This document shows positions 8,409-16,360 of a stretch of DNA of 64,000 bases, piece after piece (within the stretch, counting starts at the first letter, position 1; each line of letters opens with the position of its first letter). The notes under the pieces were generated by a model. The model worked only from the letters and a program-made list of their open reading frames with translations, searched no databases and had not been told where the DNA came from. This DNA comes from Streptomyces sp. BHT-5-2. Lineage in GTDB: Bacteria > Actinomycetota > Actinomycetes > Streptomycetales > Streptomycetaceae. The stretch is from positions 2,604,001 to 2,668,000 of the forward strand of contig NZ_CP081497.1 of NCBI RefSeq assembly GCF_019774615.1. Direction: 5' to 3'. A program made the position numbers and the translations under genes.

Positions 8409-8432
8409 CGAGAACGACAGCGAGAACGACGG
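8409..8432 (+). repeat. 12-bp tandem duplication in the divergent promoter region
   Basis: CGAGAACGACAG is followed at once by CGAGAACGACGG, ending just before the start of the DUF4015 gene. It may contribute to regulation or to the ribosome site of that gene; no protein is known to bind it. Confidence 0.5.
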
Positions 8433-8439
8433 AGTGGAC

Positions 8440-10047
8440 ATGAGCGGAAATCGGCCCCTGAGCGGAAAACAACCCCGAATACGATTCGCCGTCATCACCA
8501 TTTCCCTGGTGGTCCCGGCCTGCACGGCACTCGGGGCCTTCGCGATACAGTCGTTCTCCCGTCAGCTGCGGGTCGAAGGACTCGGCAGCGGGGGAGTGTT
8601 GGGCCGGACCGACGTCGGCAAACCGCGCCTTGCCATCACAGCCAAGGAACGGGCCGACCTGGCCGAACTGGAGGTGCGGCTCGACGGGAAGCCGGTGCAC
8701 ACCCACCGGGCCGGCGACCGCCTCATAGTCGACGCCCCCACACTCGCCGAGGGCAGGCACGAACTGACGGCCACGTCCCACAGTGGCCTGCCCCTCCTGC
8801 ACGACATCTCCCGGACGTTCACCGTGGACACCACCGCCCCGACGCTGCGGCTGTCCCCCATCCGTTCCGCCAGGCCCGGCGCACCGGTGACGGTACGCGG
8901 CCGGGTCGAGGACGCCGGGCAGGTGAAGGTCTCCATAGCCGGTGCGCCCGTGCCCGTCGGCGAGGACGGTACCTTCTCCCGGCGGCTCGAACGGCCCCCC
9001 GCCCGTATCGAGGTGGCAGCCACGGACGCCGGCGGCAACGTCACCCGCACGCACGTGAACGCGGGCGCACCGTATCCCCTCACCCGGGCCGCGCACCTGA
9101 CCGCCATCGGCTGGGCCTCGTCCGCGGTCCGCGAGCCGGTCCTCCAACTCGTCAAAGACCGGAAGCTCAACGCCGTCGAGCTCGACATCAAGGACGAGAA
9201 CGGCGAGGTCGGCTACGACTCCGCCGTGCCGCTGGCCCGCGAGATCGGCGCCGTGAAGAACCGCTACGACGCACGCAAGGTGATCGACACCCTGCACGGC
9301 ATGGGAGCCCGCGTCGTCGGCCGCATCGTCGCCTTCCGCGACCCCATTCTGGCCCAGGCGTCCCACAGCCAGGGCAAGGACCACCGACTGGTCCAGGCAC
9401 CCGACGGCAGCCCTTACAACGGCGGCCACTACGGCAAGCTCGCCTTCACCAACTTCGCCGACCCCGAGGTCCGCCAGTACAACATCGCCCTGGCCACCGA
9501 AGCGGCCAAGCTGGGCTTCGACGACATCCTGTACGACTACGTGCGCCGCCCCGACGGGAAGCTCTCCACAATGCGCTTCCCCGGCCTGGGCAATCAGACT
9601 CCGGAGAAGTCCATCGCCCAGTTCGTCGCCGACACCCGCCGCCGCGTCCGGCCCGAAGGCGCATACCTCGGGGCCTCGGTCTTCGGCATCGCCGCCACCC
9701 GGCCCACCGAAATCGCCCAGGACATCCCCGCCATAGCCCAACAAGCCGACTACATCGCCCCCATGGTCTACCCCTCACACTGGGCCGCCGGCGAGTACCG
9801 CGTCGCCAGCCCCAACTCCAGCCCGTACGACATCGTCAACCGGTCGCTGGCCGACTTCGCCAAGCAGGTCAAGGGCACCGGAGCCACCATCGTCCCCTGG
9901 CTCCAGGACTTCTCCCTGGGCGTCCACTACGGCCCCGACGAAGTCGCCGCCCAGATCAGAGCGGCGGCCGGGGACGGCATGAACTCCTTCCTGCTCTGGA
10001 ACGCCGGAGCCTCGTACCAAGGGGCGGCTCTGGTCACCCTGCGGTGA
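8440..10047 (+). CDS. Putative glycoside hydrolase, DUF4015 family, membrane-anchored
   Basis: A 535-residue protein with an N-terminal membrane anchor (IRFAVITISLVVPACTALGA). Residues of about 60-200 look like two beta-sandwich (Ig-like) domains (FTVDTTAPTLRLSP, VTVRGRVEDAGQVKVSIAGA). A C-terminal TIM-barrel-like domain of the DUF4015 glycosidase family runs to the end: NAVELDIKDENGEVGYDS, GFDDILYDYVRRPDG, DYIAPMVYPSHW, with many acidic candidates for catalysis. ATG at 8440 is preferred over GTG at 8434 because the ACGGAG site is then correctly spaced. It is divergent from the deacetylase lipoprotein; the two probably act on the same surface glycan. The actual substrate is unknown. Confidence 0.82.
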   Translation: MSGNRPLSGKQPRIRFAVITISLVVPACTALGAFAIQSFSRQLRVEGLGSGGVLGRTDVGKPRLAITAKERADLAELEVRLDGKPVHTHRAGDRLIVDAPTLAEGRHELTATSHSGLPLLHDISRTFTVDTTAPTLRLSPIRSARPGAPVTVRGRVEDAGQVKVSIAGAPVPVGEDGTFSRRLERPPARIEVAATDAGGNVTRTHVNAGAPYPLTRAAHLTAIGWASSAVREPVLQLVKDRKLNAVELDIKDENGEVGYDSAVPLAREIGAVKNRYDARKVIDTLHGMGARVVGRIVAFRDPILAQASHSQGKDHRLVQAPDGSPYNGGHYGKLAFTNFADPEVRQYNIALATEAAKLGFDDILYDYVRRPDGKLSTMRFPGLGNQTPEKSIAQFVADTRRRVRPEGAYLGASVFGIAATRPTEIAQDIPAIAQQADYIAPMVYPSHWAAGEYRVASPNSSPYDIVNRSLADFAKQVKGTGATIVPWLQDFSLGVHYGPDEVAAQIRAAAGDGMNSFLLWNAGASYQGAALVTLR

Positions 10048-10213
10048 CAAGAACCCGGATGCCCAGCAGGGTCATGCCCAGGGCAGAGCCGAACCGAGCT
10101 CACCAGCGGGCGGACGGTCCCTGGCCGGCCACTTCGCCGGATTCGCCTTCGTGGCCGGCCACCACCGCACTGTTCCGGGCTGCGCGGCGGTAGCCGTTGG
10201 GTGATGCGACCGG

Positions 10214-10366
10214 CACACCGGCGGGGCGTACGAGCTCACCGGGCCGGAGGTGATCACGCCGCGTCAGCAGACGGAGACGATCGCCGCCGCGCTCGGCGGC
10301 CGCGCCCCGCGCCCCTTCGGCGACTGGGGCGCCCGCAACATCGCCGCATTCCGCCCGGCCCCGTGA
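10214..10366 (+). pseudogene. C-terminal remnant of an NmrA/SDR-type NAD(P)-binding protein
   Basis: The frame reads HTGGAYELTGPEVITPRQQ, then ETIAAALGGRAPRPFGDWG and ends at a TGA. The YELTGPE motif with a following helix is characteristic of the last third of NmrA-like NAD(P)-binding proteins. No Rossmann N-terminus is present upstream. The rest of 10048-10985 holds no gene I can support, only one palindrome. Confidence 0.5.
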
Positions 10367-10521
10367 ATCCGTGTGGTTCCAGGAGGGAAACCGGTGGCGA
10401 TGTCGCGTAACAGTCCCTCCTCGGATTCCCATGGGGCACCACCAAGCACCACGCACCACGGTGCGGGAGCTGCGGTGCGCTTGCGAGGGTTGAGCGGGCC
10501 CTGCGGCGTGCGGGGCCCGAT

Positions 10522-10541
10522 AGTGACCAAATTCGGTCACT
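10522..10541. promoter_or_regulatory. Orphan 20-bp palindrome
   Basis: AGTGACCAAATTCGGTCACT has perfect 7-bp arms (AGTGACC/GGTCACT) around a near-symmetric AT-rich centre, unusual in this GC-rich stretch. It looks like a regulator-binding site, but the nearest intact gene, the AraC-type regulator, starts 445 bp away. Confidence 0.45.
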
Positions 10542-10985
10542 GGCCTGTCGGTTCGATGTCGTGTCGTGCTCGCCCTCTGAGGAGCCACAACCGGATCGAC
10601 GCGAGGGCCGCCGTGCCGTGGGAGGCGTACGGTCCCTCGTTTCCCGAATGAGGCTCGGACAAGGTCCTGGCCAGCGTGGTGAAGGGGCGGAGGAACAGGC
10701 GCCCACCGGCCGGCGTCGAGCGCTTTGTGGAGACTCCTGCTCGGCCCCGGGGCCACCGGCTGGTCAGGCCCATCCGTCCTCACGGACTACCGCGTCTCCG
10801 GCCAACTCCTCATCGCCACACCGGAATTCATCCATCACGACGGCACCGTCCCGGCGACAACGGCACCCCTTCCGTGCCGATCGCTCTGCGACAAGCGCAC
10901 ATTCAGCAGCTGTCAATAGGCGTTCGGCAGTGTTGGCGGTGGCTTCACGGATCAGCAGCGGTGGTGTGCACGGGAGGAAGTTCGG

Positions 10986-11972
10986 ATGGATACACCGGGG
11001 AAGGGACGGCGTGACTCCGACGGGGCGGAGGAAACCGTTGCCTTCTGGGTACCGAGCATCGCGGATACGGAGATGCGGGAGGCGTTCGTACGGGAGTCGC
11101 TCGTTGACGAGATCGTCCTCGCCCGGCCTCACCCCCTCTTGCGTTCCTGCGTTCTGGGGTACGCGGGAGGCCGTGGCAGCAACACCCCTCTCTCCGCCCT
11201 TCAGCGCGTTCCTCCCGAGACCGCGGTCATGGTGGCGATCTCGTTCAGGACCGCCGCGCGCCGGCTCGTCACCCCGGCCGGCACCCAGCTGGCTCTTCCG
11301 ACAGTGGCCGTGGTGGGGCTCCACGACCGCCTGCAGATGATCCAGCAACCCGGTGGTCCACAGGAGGGGCTCATGATCGCGCTGACCCCACCCGGCGCCT
11401 ACAGCTTGCTCGGTGTGCCGATGCACGAGCTCGCCAACACCTCCACACACCTGACCGACCTGGCCGGTCAGCGGATCCTTCACCTCGTTGAGCAACTCAT
11501 CGACGCCCCCTCGTGGAGTACGCGCTTCAAACTGCTCGACCACCAGTTGCTGTCCTGGCTACAGGCCGGCCGCAGGGCCGATGCCGCAGTGGTCGAGAGC
11601 TGGCGGCGCCTGCACGGCTCGCACGGGACCCTTCCGGTCGGGGAACTCGCCGCTGGCCTGGGGTGCAGCAGGCGCTACCTGGAGAAGAAGTTCCGCGAAC
11701 AGGTGGGTCTGTCGCCAAAGACGGCGGCAAGGGTCCTGCGCTTCCAGCGCGCCGCGTACCTGCTCACGCGGACGGAGCTGCCCTCATGCTGCGCGATCGC
11801 GCACAGGTGCGGGTATGCCGACCACTCCCACCTCGACCGCGACTTCCGTGATCTGGCGGGCTGCACCCCCACACAGCTGCGCCGGTCGCTGCCCATGACC
11901 CTTGAGCGGCAGGCGCCTCGGGGCGTGGCCGCGGCCGGGCCGTTGGACCTGCCCTGCGGTGAACGCGGGTGA
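10986..11972 (+). CDS. AraC family transcriptional regulator
   Basis: A 328-residue regulator with a good ribosome site (GGGAGGAAG) before ATG. The N-terminal 200 residues are an effector domain of the DUF6597/AraC-sensor type (HPLLRSCVLGYAGGRG, LMIALTPPGAYSLLGVPMHE). The C-terminal 100 residues carry the two AraC helix-turn-helix motifs: VGELAAGLGCSRRYLEKKFR and CCAIAHRCGYADHSHLDRDF. No obvious target lies adjacent; the next gene downstream is convergent. The ligand is unknown. Confidence 0.87.
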   Translation: MDTPGKGRRDSDGAEETVAFWVPSIADTEMREAFVRESLVDEIVLARPHPLLRSCVLGYAGGRGSNTPLSALQRVPPETAVMVAISFRTAARRLVTPAGTQLALPTVAVVGLHDRLQMIQQPGGPQEGLMIALTPPGAYSLLGVPMHELANTSTHLTDLAGQRILHLVEQLIDAPSWSTRFKLLDHQLLSWLQAGRRADAAVVESWRRLHGSHGTLPVGELAAGLGCSRRYLEKKFREQVGLSPKTAARVLRFQRAAYLLTRTELPSCCAIAHRCGYADHSHLDRDFRDLAGCTPTQLRRSLPMTLERQAPRGVAAAGPLDLPCGERG

Positions 11973-12147
11973 TGGCCTGAGCACCACGAGTCGGGCGGTG
12001 GCCGATGGGCGGGGCCGGGCCCGGATGGTGTGCGGATGCCGTTCCATGTCCCGGCCGATGTACGTCCACGTACGTCCACGGGTGGGCGCGCCTGGCAGCA
12101 GACGCGGACGCGGCGGCACTTGGGTCGTGTGCCGCCGCGCCCAGGGA

Positions 12148-12171
12148 CCCTCCGCTTCGGGGTGCGGAGGG
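12148..12171 (-). terminator. Hairpin terminator after the I36 gene
   Basis: CCCTCCGC and GCGGAGGG form a perfect 8-bp stem with an 8-nt loop, and GGG/CCC pairs just outside extend it after a small bulge. It lies 20 bp past the stop of the minus-strand I36 gene; it may also serve the convergent araC gene. Confidence 0.65.
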
Positions 12172-12191
12172 AGCCCCTGCTGTACGGGTTC

Positions 12192-12539
12192 TCAGCAGTG
12201 GTCGTCGATGGCGTCCATCGTGGCGCCGAAGCCGCGGTCGTAGTTGTCCGCGTAGTCGCCCGCGGCGACCGGGCGGCACTCCTTGGTCCCGTTGTTGTAG
12301 TTGATGAACGCGGCGTTGCGGTTGGCGCGGAACGAGTACACGTGGTCATGGAAGTTGGCCGGTAGGTCCTGATACCCACCGGTCCACGTGTGAATGTCGC
12401 CACCGCCGTTCGTTCCCGTCCACAGGCACACGGTGTTGTCCCCGCATCCGGGCACCGCCTGCGCCGGCGCCATGCCGGCCACCCCGGCAAAGGCAGCAAC
12501 ACCCGCCACGAGCAGAGCACGCGTCTTGTTCAACAACAT
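12192..12539 (-). CDS. Secreted peptidase inhibitor family I36 protein
   Basis: A 115-residue secreted protein. ATG at 12539 is preceded by GGGAGGAAT. The signal peptide runs to about residue 28 (ALLVAGVAAFAGVAGMAPAQ, cleavage after AQA). The mature part has four cysteines and the beta-gamma-crystallin-like pattern of Streptomyces I36 proteins: CLWTGTNGGGDIHTW, then YSFRANRNAAFINYNNGTKE. The founding member inhibits metalloprotease (SMPI), but many small relatives have no shown inhibitor activity, so the protease role is only a family expectation. Confidence 0.82.
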   Translation of the reverse strand: MLLNKTRALLVAGVAAFAGVAGMAPAQAVPGCGDNTVCLWTGTNGGGDIHTWTGGYQDLPANFHDHVYSFRANRNAAFINYNNGTKECRPVAAGDYADNYDRGFGATMDAIDDHC

Positions 12540-12806
12540 GAAGCCGATTCCTCCCGTTCCCACCCTCCGGGCGACTCCTCTCCTTCACCGGAGGCGTCCC
12601 CAACAGGTGCTTTCACGTGCTTTCACGGTAGGAAGAACTGCGGGAGCCGGGATTGGAAAAATGCGAACGCCCCATCGGCATTGGAAGATGGCCAGGCCCG
12701 TGTGTGCGAGGTCGATTCGCGAGGTCGTGCACGCCACCCGGATTCCTTCGACGATCGTCGCGAGCGCACGTCAGGCACCATCGGCGATATCGACGCCTGA
12801 TTCGCG

Positions 12807-13050
12807 AGCGGTAACTGCAACGACCAGGCGTTCGACAAGCCGGCCGACTTCGTAGACGGCCGGGACAAGAAGTTCGTCGGCCAACCGCTGGAAACCGCCG
12901 CCCCCGGCATCCTCAACGAAATCGTCCGGCCCGACATCACCCAGACCCTCTACCAGATCCATGCGCTCGCCCCGAACGCGAAGATCGCCTTCATGGGCCA
13001 CCCACCCCTGATCTCCCACCCCGGATCCTGTCTCAGGCTCAGCGTCCTGG
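12807..13050 (+). pseudogene. SGNH/GDSL hydrolase fragment
   Basis: An open stretch without a start reads SGNCNDQAFDKPADFVDGRD, then ILNEIVRPDITQTLYQIHAL and APNAKIAFMGHPPLISHPGS. This matches the middle of Streptomyces SGNH lipases (helix before the block, then a beta strand ending in GYP-like GHP). The catalytic Ser block and the DxxH block are missing and the reading degenerates after about 13050. It is a gene scrap. Confidence 0.55.
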
Positions 13051-13362
13051 ACCTTCCGATCGTCGGCCTGACCTCAGAGTCGACGAACGAGCGCCGCAAC
13101 CGCCATACGCAATGCCGCCAGACGCCTCTTAGGGTTCCTCTCCGTCCTCCTCGTCCTCGGTCTGACTGCCTGCTGTTCCCAAAACCGCGCCACCAGCCCC
13201 AAGAGGTAGGCAGACTCGCGGGAAGCGCACCGGCCGAAGAGTCCCGGAAAAAAGCCGGCCAGGGGCGCACGGTGAACTTGCCGTCACCTCACTTGTGCAG
13301 CCGGCTTGGTCAACTTTCCGCGCAGCGGCTCCAGCTTGCCCTGCATCCCGGTGTCCCCGGCG
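13051..13362. other. Intergenic stretch with a lipoprotein-leader-like remnant
   Basis: No intact gene is seen. One plus-strand frame ending at TAG 13207-13209 reads RRLLGFLSVLLVLGLTACC, a perfect lipobox-type leader, but it has no start codon upstream (a TGA precedes it) and stops about 11 residues after the Cys. It is most likely a truncated lipoprotein leader, consistent with the decayed hydrolase next to it. Confidence 0.4.
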
Positions 13363-14229
13363 TCAGGCCGTCCGGATCCGGTCCCGCACCTCCGGCCGCA
13401 CCCCGAACCCGGCCGCCTTGTACGTGGCGACGCCGCCGACATTGGAACTCGGCGTGCACACACGTACGCTCGACGAGCCCATTTCCCGCAGCGCGGCCGC
13501 CCCGGCCACAGTGATCGCCCGGCCGTAGCCGCGACCACGATGGTCCTCGTGGACGCCCATCGGCTCGACTAGCCCCGGCTTCCCCGGGCCGGCCGACCAC
13601 ACTGTCACCACCGCCGCCGCGCTGCCCTGGTCGTCATAGGCGGCCAGGCAGCGGGCGTCGGTGTAGAACGGTCCCGCCGACAGCGCGTGCAAGTACTCGC
13701 GCGTAGGCCGCGAGGTGTTGAACGCCGACCGCAGGACGTCTGCGAAGTCCTGTGCCTGCTCCGGGCCGATCGACTTGATCCGCACTCCGGGGTCCTCCAC
13801 CGGCTCGGTGAGGTCACGGAAGAGCGGCGTCCACGGCTCATCGACGCCCCAGCCCTCCTTGCTCAGCAGGTCGTGGAGCAGCAGGCCCAGCGGGGCCTCG
13901 ATGGACACCGTTCCTTCCGGCAGGACGCCACGCTCAGGCAGCGAGAAGTCCTCGACGAGCCGCCGCGCCAAGTCCTCATCCTGGAAAGCGTCCGGAGCGA
14001 CCGTCATCCGCACCAGCGTCGGCGAGTCGAGCATCCCGACCGCGAGAATCCGCCCGTCCCGACTCCAGACCCGGACCACCGCGGCCGTCTCGGCTGTTCC
14101 GAACCGGTAGTTCCAGCCGATGTCCCCGGAATGCAACTGCATCGGGGCTTCGTTGTACTGCCACTCCCGCAGCGCGGCCATGGCCTCGCGTACGCCGTCG
14201 ACAGTCGGCGTACCCAGCACAATCGTCAT
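13363..14229 (-). CDS. GNAT family N-acetyltransferase
   Basis: The C-terminal half is a GNAT domain with the acetyl-CoA loop VEPMGVHEDHRGRGYGRAIT and the strand-helix SSSVRVCTPSSNVGGVATYK followed by AAGFGVRPE. The N-terminal half (REWQYNEAPMQLHSGDIGWN, then RVWSRDGRILAVGML) resembles a second, degenerate GNAT fold, as in tandem GNAT proteins. The frame is open up to 14394, but that start would lie inside the hairpin terminator of the upstream gene, so ATG at 14229 (288 residues) is favoured. The substrate is unknown. Confidence 0.8.
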   Translation of the reverse strand: MTIVLGTPTVDGVREAMAALREWQYNEAPMQLHSGDIGWNYRFGTAETAAVVRVWSRDGRILAVGMLDSPTLVRMTVAPDAFQDEDLARRLVEDFSLPERGVLPEGTVSIEAPLGLLLHDLLSKEGWGVDEPWTPLFRDLTEPVEDPGVRIKSIGPEQAQDFADVLRSAFNTSRPTREYLHALSAGPFYTDARCLAAYDDQGSAAAVVTVWSAGPGKPGLVEPMGVHEDHRGRGYGRAITVAGAAALREMGSSSVRVCTPSSNVGGVATYKAAGFGVRPEVRDRIRTA

Positions 14230-14393
14230 AGCCGGGATCAGACACTCCATCCCGGAGGTCCGCAACCGATTAACCGGGCCGGCCGCTGCCCCCGCAGCGG
14301 CCCGACCAAGAGCTTCTGCTCCCGCAATAGCCCAGCCAGCTTCGGTGACCCCGTTCCGCGCGGCGCGCGGTGATCCGCTTTCGCCAGGCGTCA

Positions 14394-14436
14394 TGGCCGC
14401 TGGCCGGACCTCTCTGTGAAGTCCGGCCAGCGGCCA
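14394..14436 (-). terminator. Strong hairpin terminator after the secreted Gln-rich protein gene
   Basis: Perfect 16-bp arms, TGGCCGCTGGCCGGAC and its complement, with an 11-nt loop. It lies 42 bp past the stop of the minus-strand gene ending at 14479 and upstream of the GNAT gene, so it insulates the two. Confidence 0.8.
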
Positions 14437-14478
14437 GGTATTTCGACTGCGGATCGAGCGGGATTCCGCTGGCTTGTC

Positions 14479-15033
14479 CTACGAGGCCGTCAGGGACTCG
14501 GTTCGGACCGTGTAGTTGAGGTGGGGCTGCGGTGCCGTCTGCTGTTGCTGCTGCTGTTGTCCCCCGCCTTGGTTACCTTCCTTGTTCTCCGAGCATCCGC
14601 ACTGCTGGGCGTCGCTGCTCTTTTCTTCGTTGACCGGTCTGGCCTCCGGGGCTCTGGTCTCCGGGGCTCTGGTCTCCGGGCCTCTGGCTTCTGACCCTCG
14701 GTGCTCCGAGCCTCCGCCCCTGTCTTCTTCGCCGCCGCCCTTGCTTTCCTTGGGGAAGTCGGCGGTGTTGTTGCAGCCCATGGACGAGCCCATGGTGGTG
14801 TTCTGCGCACCCGCGGAGCCCTCGCCGTTGAGCAGGTTTCCGCCCAGACCGTTCGCGATCCCGACTTCGCCGAGGACGTCGACGTTCATGTCGTGCGACC
14901 TGCACTGGCTGCCCTGCTTGATGTCGAGGCCGGTGCCGCCCTTCTCGCCGTGGGCGTAGGAGGTGCCGGCGCCGAGGAAGCCGAAGCTGCCGAGGACGAC
15001 GGCCACGACGGCAGTCTTCTGAAGCTTGCGCAT
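14479..15033 (-). CDS. Small secreted protein with a low-complexity Glu/Arg/Pro- and Gln-rich tail
   Basis: A 184-residue protein. ATG at 15033 has a GGAGAAGG site, and a signal peptide follows (MRKLQKTAVVAVVLGSFGFL, cleavage near SYA). The mature N-terminal part is ordered-looking, with two cysteines (GLDIKQGSQCRSHDMNVDVL and TMGSSMGCNNTADFP). This is followed by a charged repeat region (GPETRAPETRAPEARP), a CGC motif and a run of seven glutamines. I do not recognise a family of known function; similar signal-peptide plus Cys-pair proteins are common in Streptomyces. The repeats and poly-Gln suggest an extended surface or cell-wall-associated tail. Confidence 0.75.
   Translation of the reverse strand: MRKLQKTAVVAVVLGSFGFLGAGTSYAHGEKGGTGLDIKQGSQCRSHDMNVDVLGEVGIANGLGGNLLNGEGSAGAQNTTMGSSMGCNNTADFPKESKGGGEEDRGGGSEHRGSEARGPETRAPETRAPEARPVNEEKSSDAQQCGCSENKEGNQGGGQQQQQQQTAPQPHLNYTVRTESLTAS
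14644..14688 (-). repeat. 15-bp tandem repeat coding for the ETRAP-type repeats
   Basis: Three consecutive copies of CTCCGGGGCTCTGGT (the third slightly diverged) encode the repeated ETRAP/ETRAP/EARP stretch of the secreted protein. Such in-frame 15-bp repeats can change copy number by slippage. Confidence 0.7.
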
Positions 15034-15335
15034 TTCCTTCTCCGGTGGTCGATGGATGCAATCCGGGATATAGCGACTTCTTACAGTCACAAGAGGCTAA
15101 TACGAGATATGCCGTAGATGTTCGGCGGCGCGCCGAGCTCGAGTGCGACGCGAACGGGTGGCTGTATCAAGGCAGTCGTAGAGCCCCCGCCCTAACGGTC
15201 CAATATGGGGTTAAGTGTTGATCATTTGAAATGGCCTCTATGTGGTTGCGAGTTTGATCCTCGCCCACGAAGCCGTCGCGGCAACGGGAGTCCCGCGGCA
15301 GGCGATTCGCCGACGGGCTTCACGAGCGAAGATCC
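15034..15335. other. Intergenic region upstream of the secreted protein gene
   Basis: No gene is supported. The part nearest the gene is relatively AT-rich (for example TAATACGAGATATG at 15099-15112) and must hold its promoter. I could not assign a -35 with confidence. Confidence 0.4.
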
Positions 15336-15359
15336 GCCGGTTCTCTGGTAAGAACCGGC
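15336..15359 (-). terminator. Hairpin at the end of the decayed minus-strand region
   Basis: GCCGGTTCT and AGAACCGGC form a perfect 9-bp stem with loop CTGGTA, starting one base beyond a TGA at 15360-15362. It marks the old 3' end of the transcript that once covered the region now occupied by remnants. Confidence 0.55.
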
Positions 15360-15643
15360 TCACCAGAAACGGGCGCACGAGTGCACGACCACGTACGCGC
15401 AGGCCCGCTCCCCGAAATCCCGCTGCCCGAGGGGCTGCGGATCGTCCATGTCTGCCGCGCCCACGAGGTACACGGGCGTGTGGCCGATGCGGTCGGGCAG
15501 CACGCCGAAGAGCGGGGTGAGGGCCCCGGTCGCGAGCGGATTGTCGAGTGCTGTGCCACGCTGCGGCCAAGAGGACCAGGGGCCACGGCGCTTGGGGGCG
15601 CCGTGCTCGGTTGTACGGATGGCTGGTGTCAGGTCGTACGGGT
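15360..15643 (-). other. Unrecognised C-terminal ORF remnant before the hairpin
   Basis: One minus-strand frame ending at 15360 reads ALTPLFGVLPDRIGHTPVYL, VGAADMDDPQPLGQRDFGER and ends ACAYVVVHSCARFW. It sits exactly before a terminator hairpin, so it was probably a real gene end. It is in a different frame from the ornithine cyclodeaminase remnant upstream and has no convincing start. I do not recognise the family. Confidence 0.3.
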
Positions 15644-16266
15644 TCAGGCGTCGGAGGGGACGGATTCGAGGCGAATGCTCTGGCCGATGCCGAAACGGTG
15701 GGCGAAGCCGTAGAAGAGGTCGAAGGCGGCATGGTCTTGGAGGGCGAAGCCTGTGGAGTCGAAGGCGGTCCGGGAGAAGCGGAGGGGTTCGGCGAATGGC
15801 AGGTCGGAGGCGAGGTCGAGGGTGCTCGGGTCGATGTCCTCCGGGGCGAGTTGCTGGCATTCCCCTTCCCGCATTGCCTGTTCCACGTGGTCGGGGCAGA
15901 CGAACGCGTCCTTGAGCACGGCGGACGGGTTCTCCGCCTGGCCGGGGAGATCGGCGCCGATGGCGTGGATGTGCGCGTGCGCCTTCAGTCGCGCTCCGTT
16001 CAGGACCGGGCCCTTGCCGACGTCTACGGAGGTCGCGGTGCAGATGACGTCCGCCCGGGATTCGACGTCGTCCGGCGCGGCGACCCGGACGTCGAGCCCC
16101 CGGAACTCCAGGCACTTGGGGAGGGAGTGGCTGTGCTCTCGGTGACGTCCTCGCGAACGGTCGCGAAGTCGCCGTGGAATTCGCGGACTTCCTCGAACTG
16201 AACGAGGATCGGCAATCCGCCCGACGGGAGACCGACTTCCTCGCCCCGCTGATCTGAGTAGGACAT
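15644..16266 (-). pseudogene. Ornithine cyclodeaminase/mu-crystallin family pseudogene
   Basis: Two frames together give the C-terminal two thirds of an ornithine cyclodeaminase-type protein: VREFHGDFATVREDVTES, then after a frameshift near 16120 EFRGLDVRVAAPDDVESRAD and VICTATSVDVGKGPVLNGAR, HIHAIGADLPGQAENPSAVL, REGECQQL and FDSTGFALQDHAAFDLF. The last motif is diagnostic of the family. The N-terminal substrate domain is missing, so it is non-functional. An intact member of the same family is present at 44955-45902. Confidence 0.75.
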
Positions 16267-16306
16267 GGCGTCATTGGCGTCGCCGACGACCGCCGTCTCT
16301 CATCCC

Positions 16307-16341
16307 CTCGTGAGGAGCGGGGCACGCCCGCTCCTCACGAG
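16307..16341 (-). terminator. Hairpin terminator after the acyl-CoA synthetase gene
   Basis: Perfect 15-bp arms (CTCGTGAGGAGCGGG and its complement) around a 5-nt loop, 20 bp beyond the stop of the AMP-binding enzyme gene. Confidence 0.75.
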
Positions 16342-16360
16342 CGACCCACCGCAGCTACCG

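Noticed and set aside
8386..9744. A 452-codon minus-strand frame over the DUF4015 gene
   Set aside because: Low-complexity Gly/Val/Asp composition typical of antisense frames; the plus strand encodes the recognisable protein.
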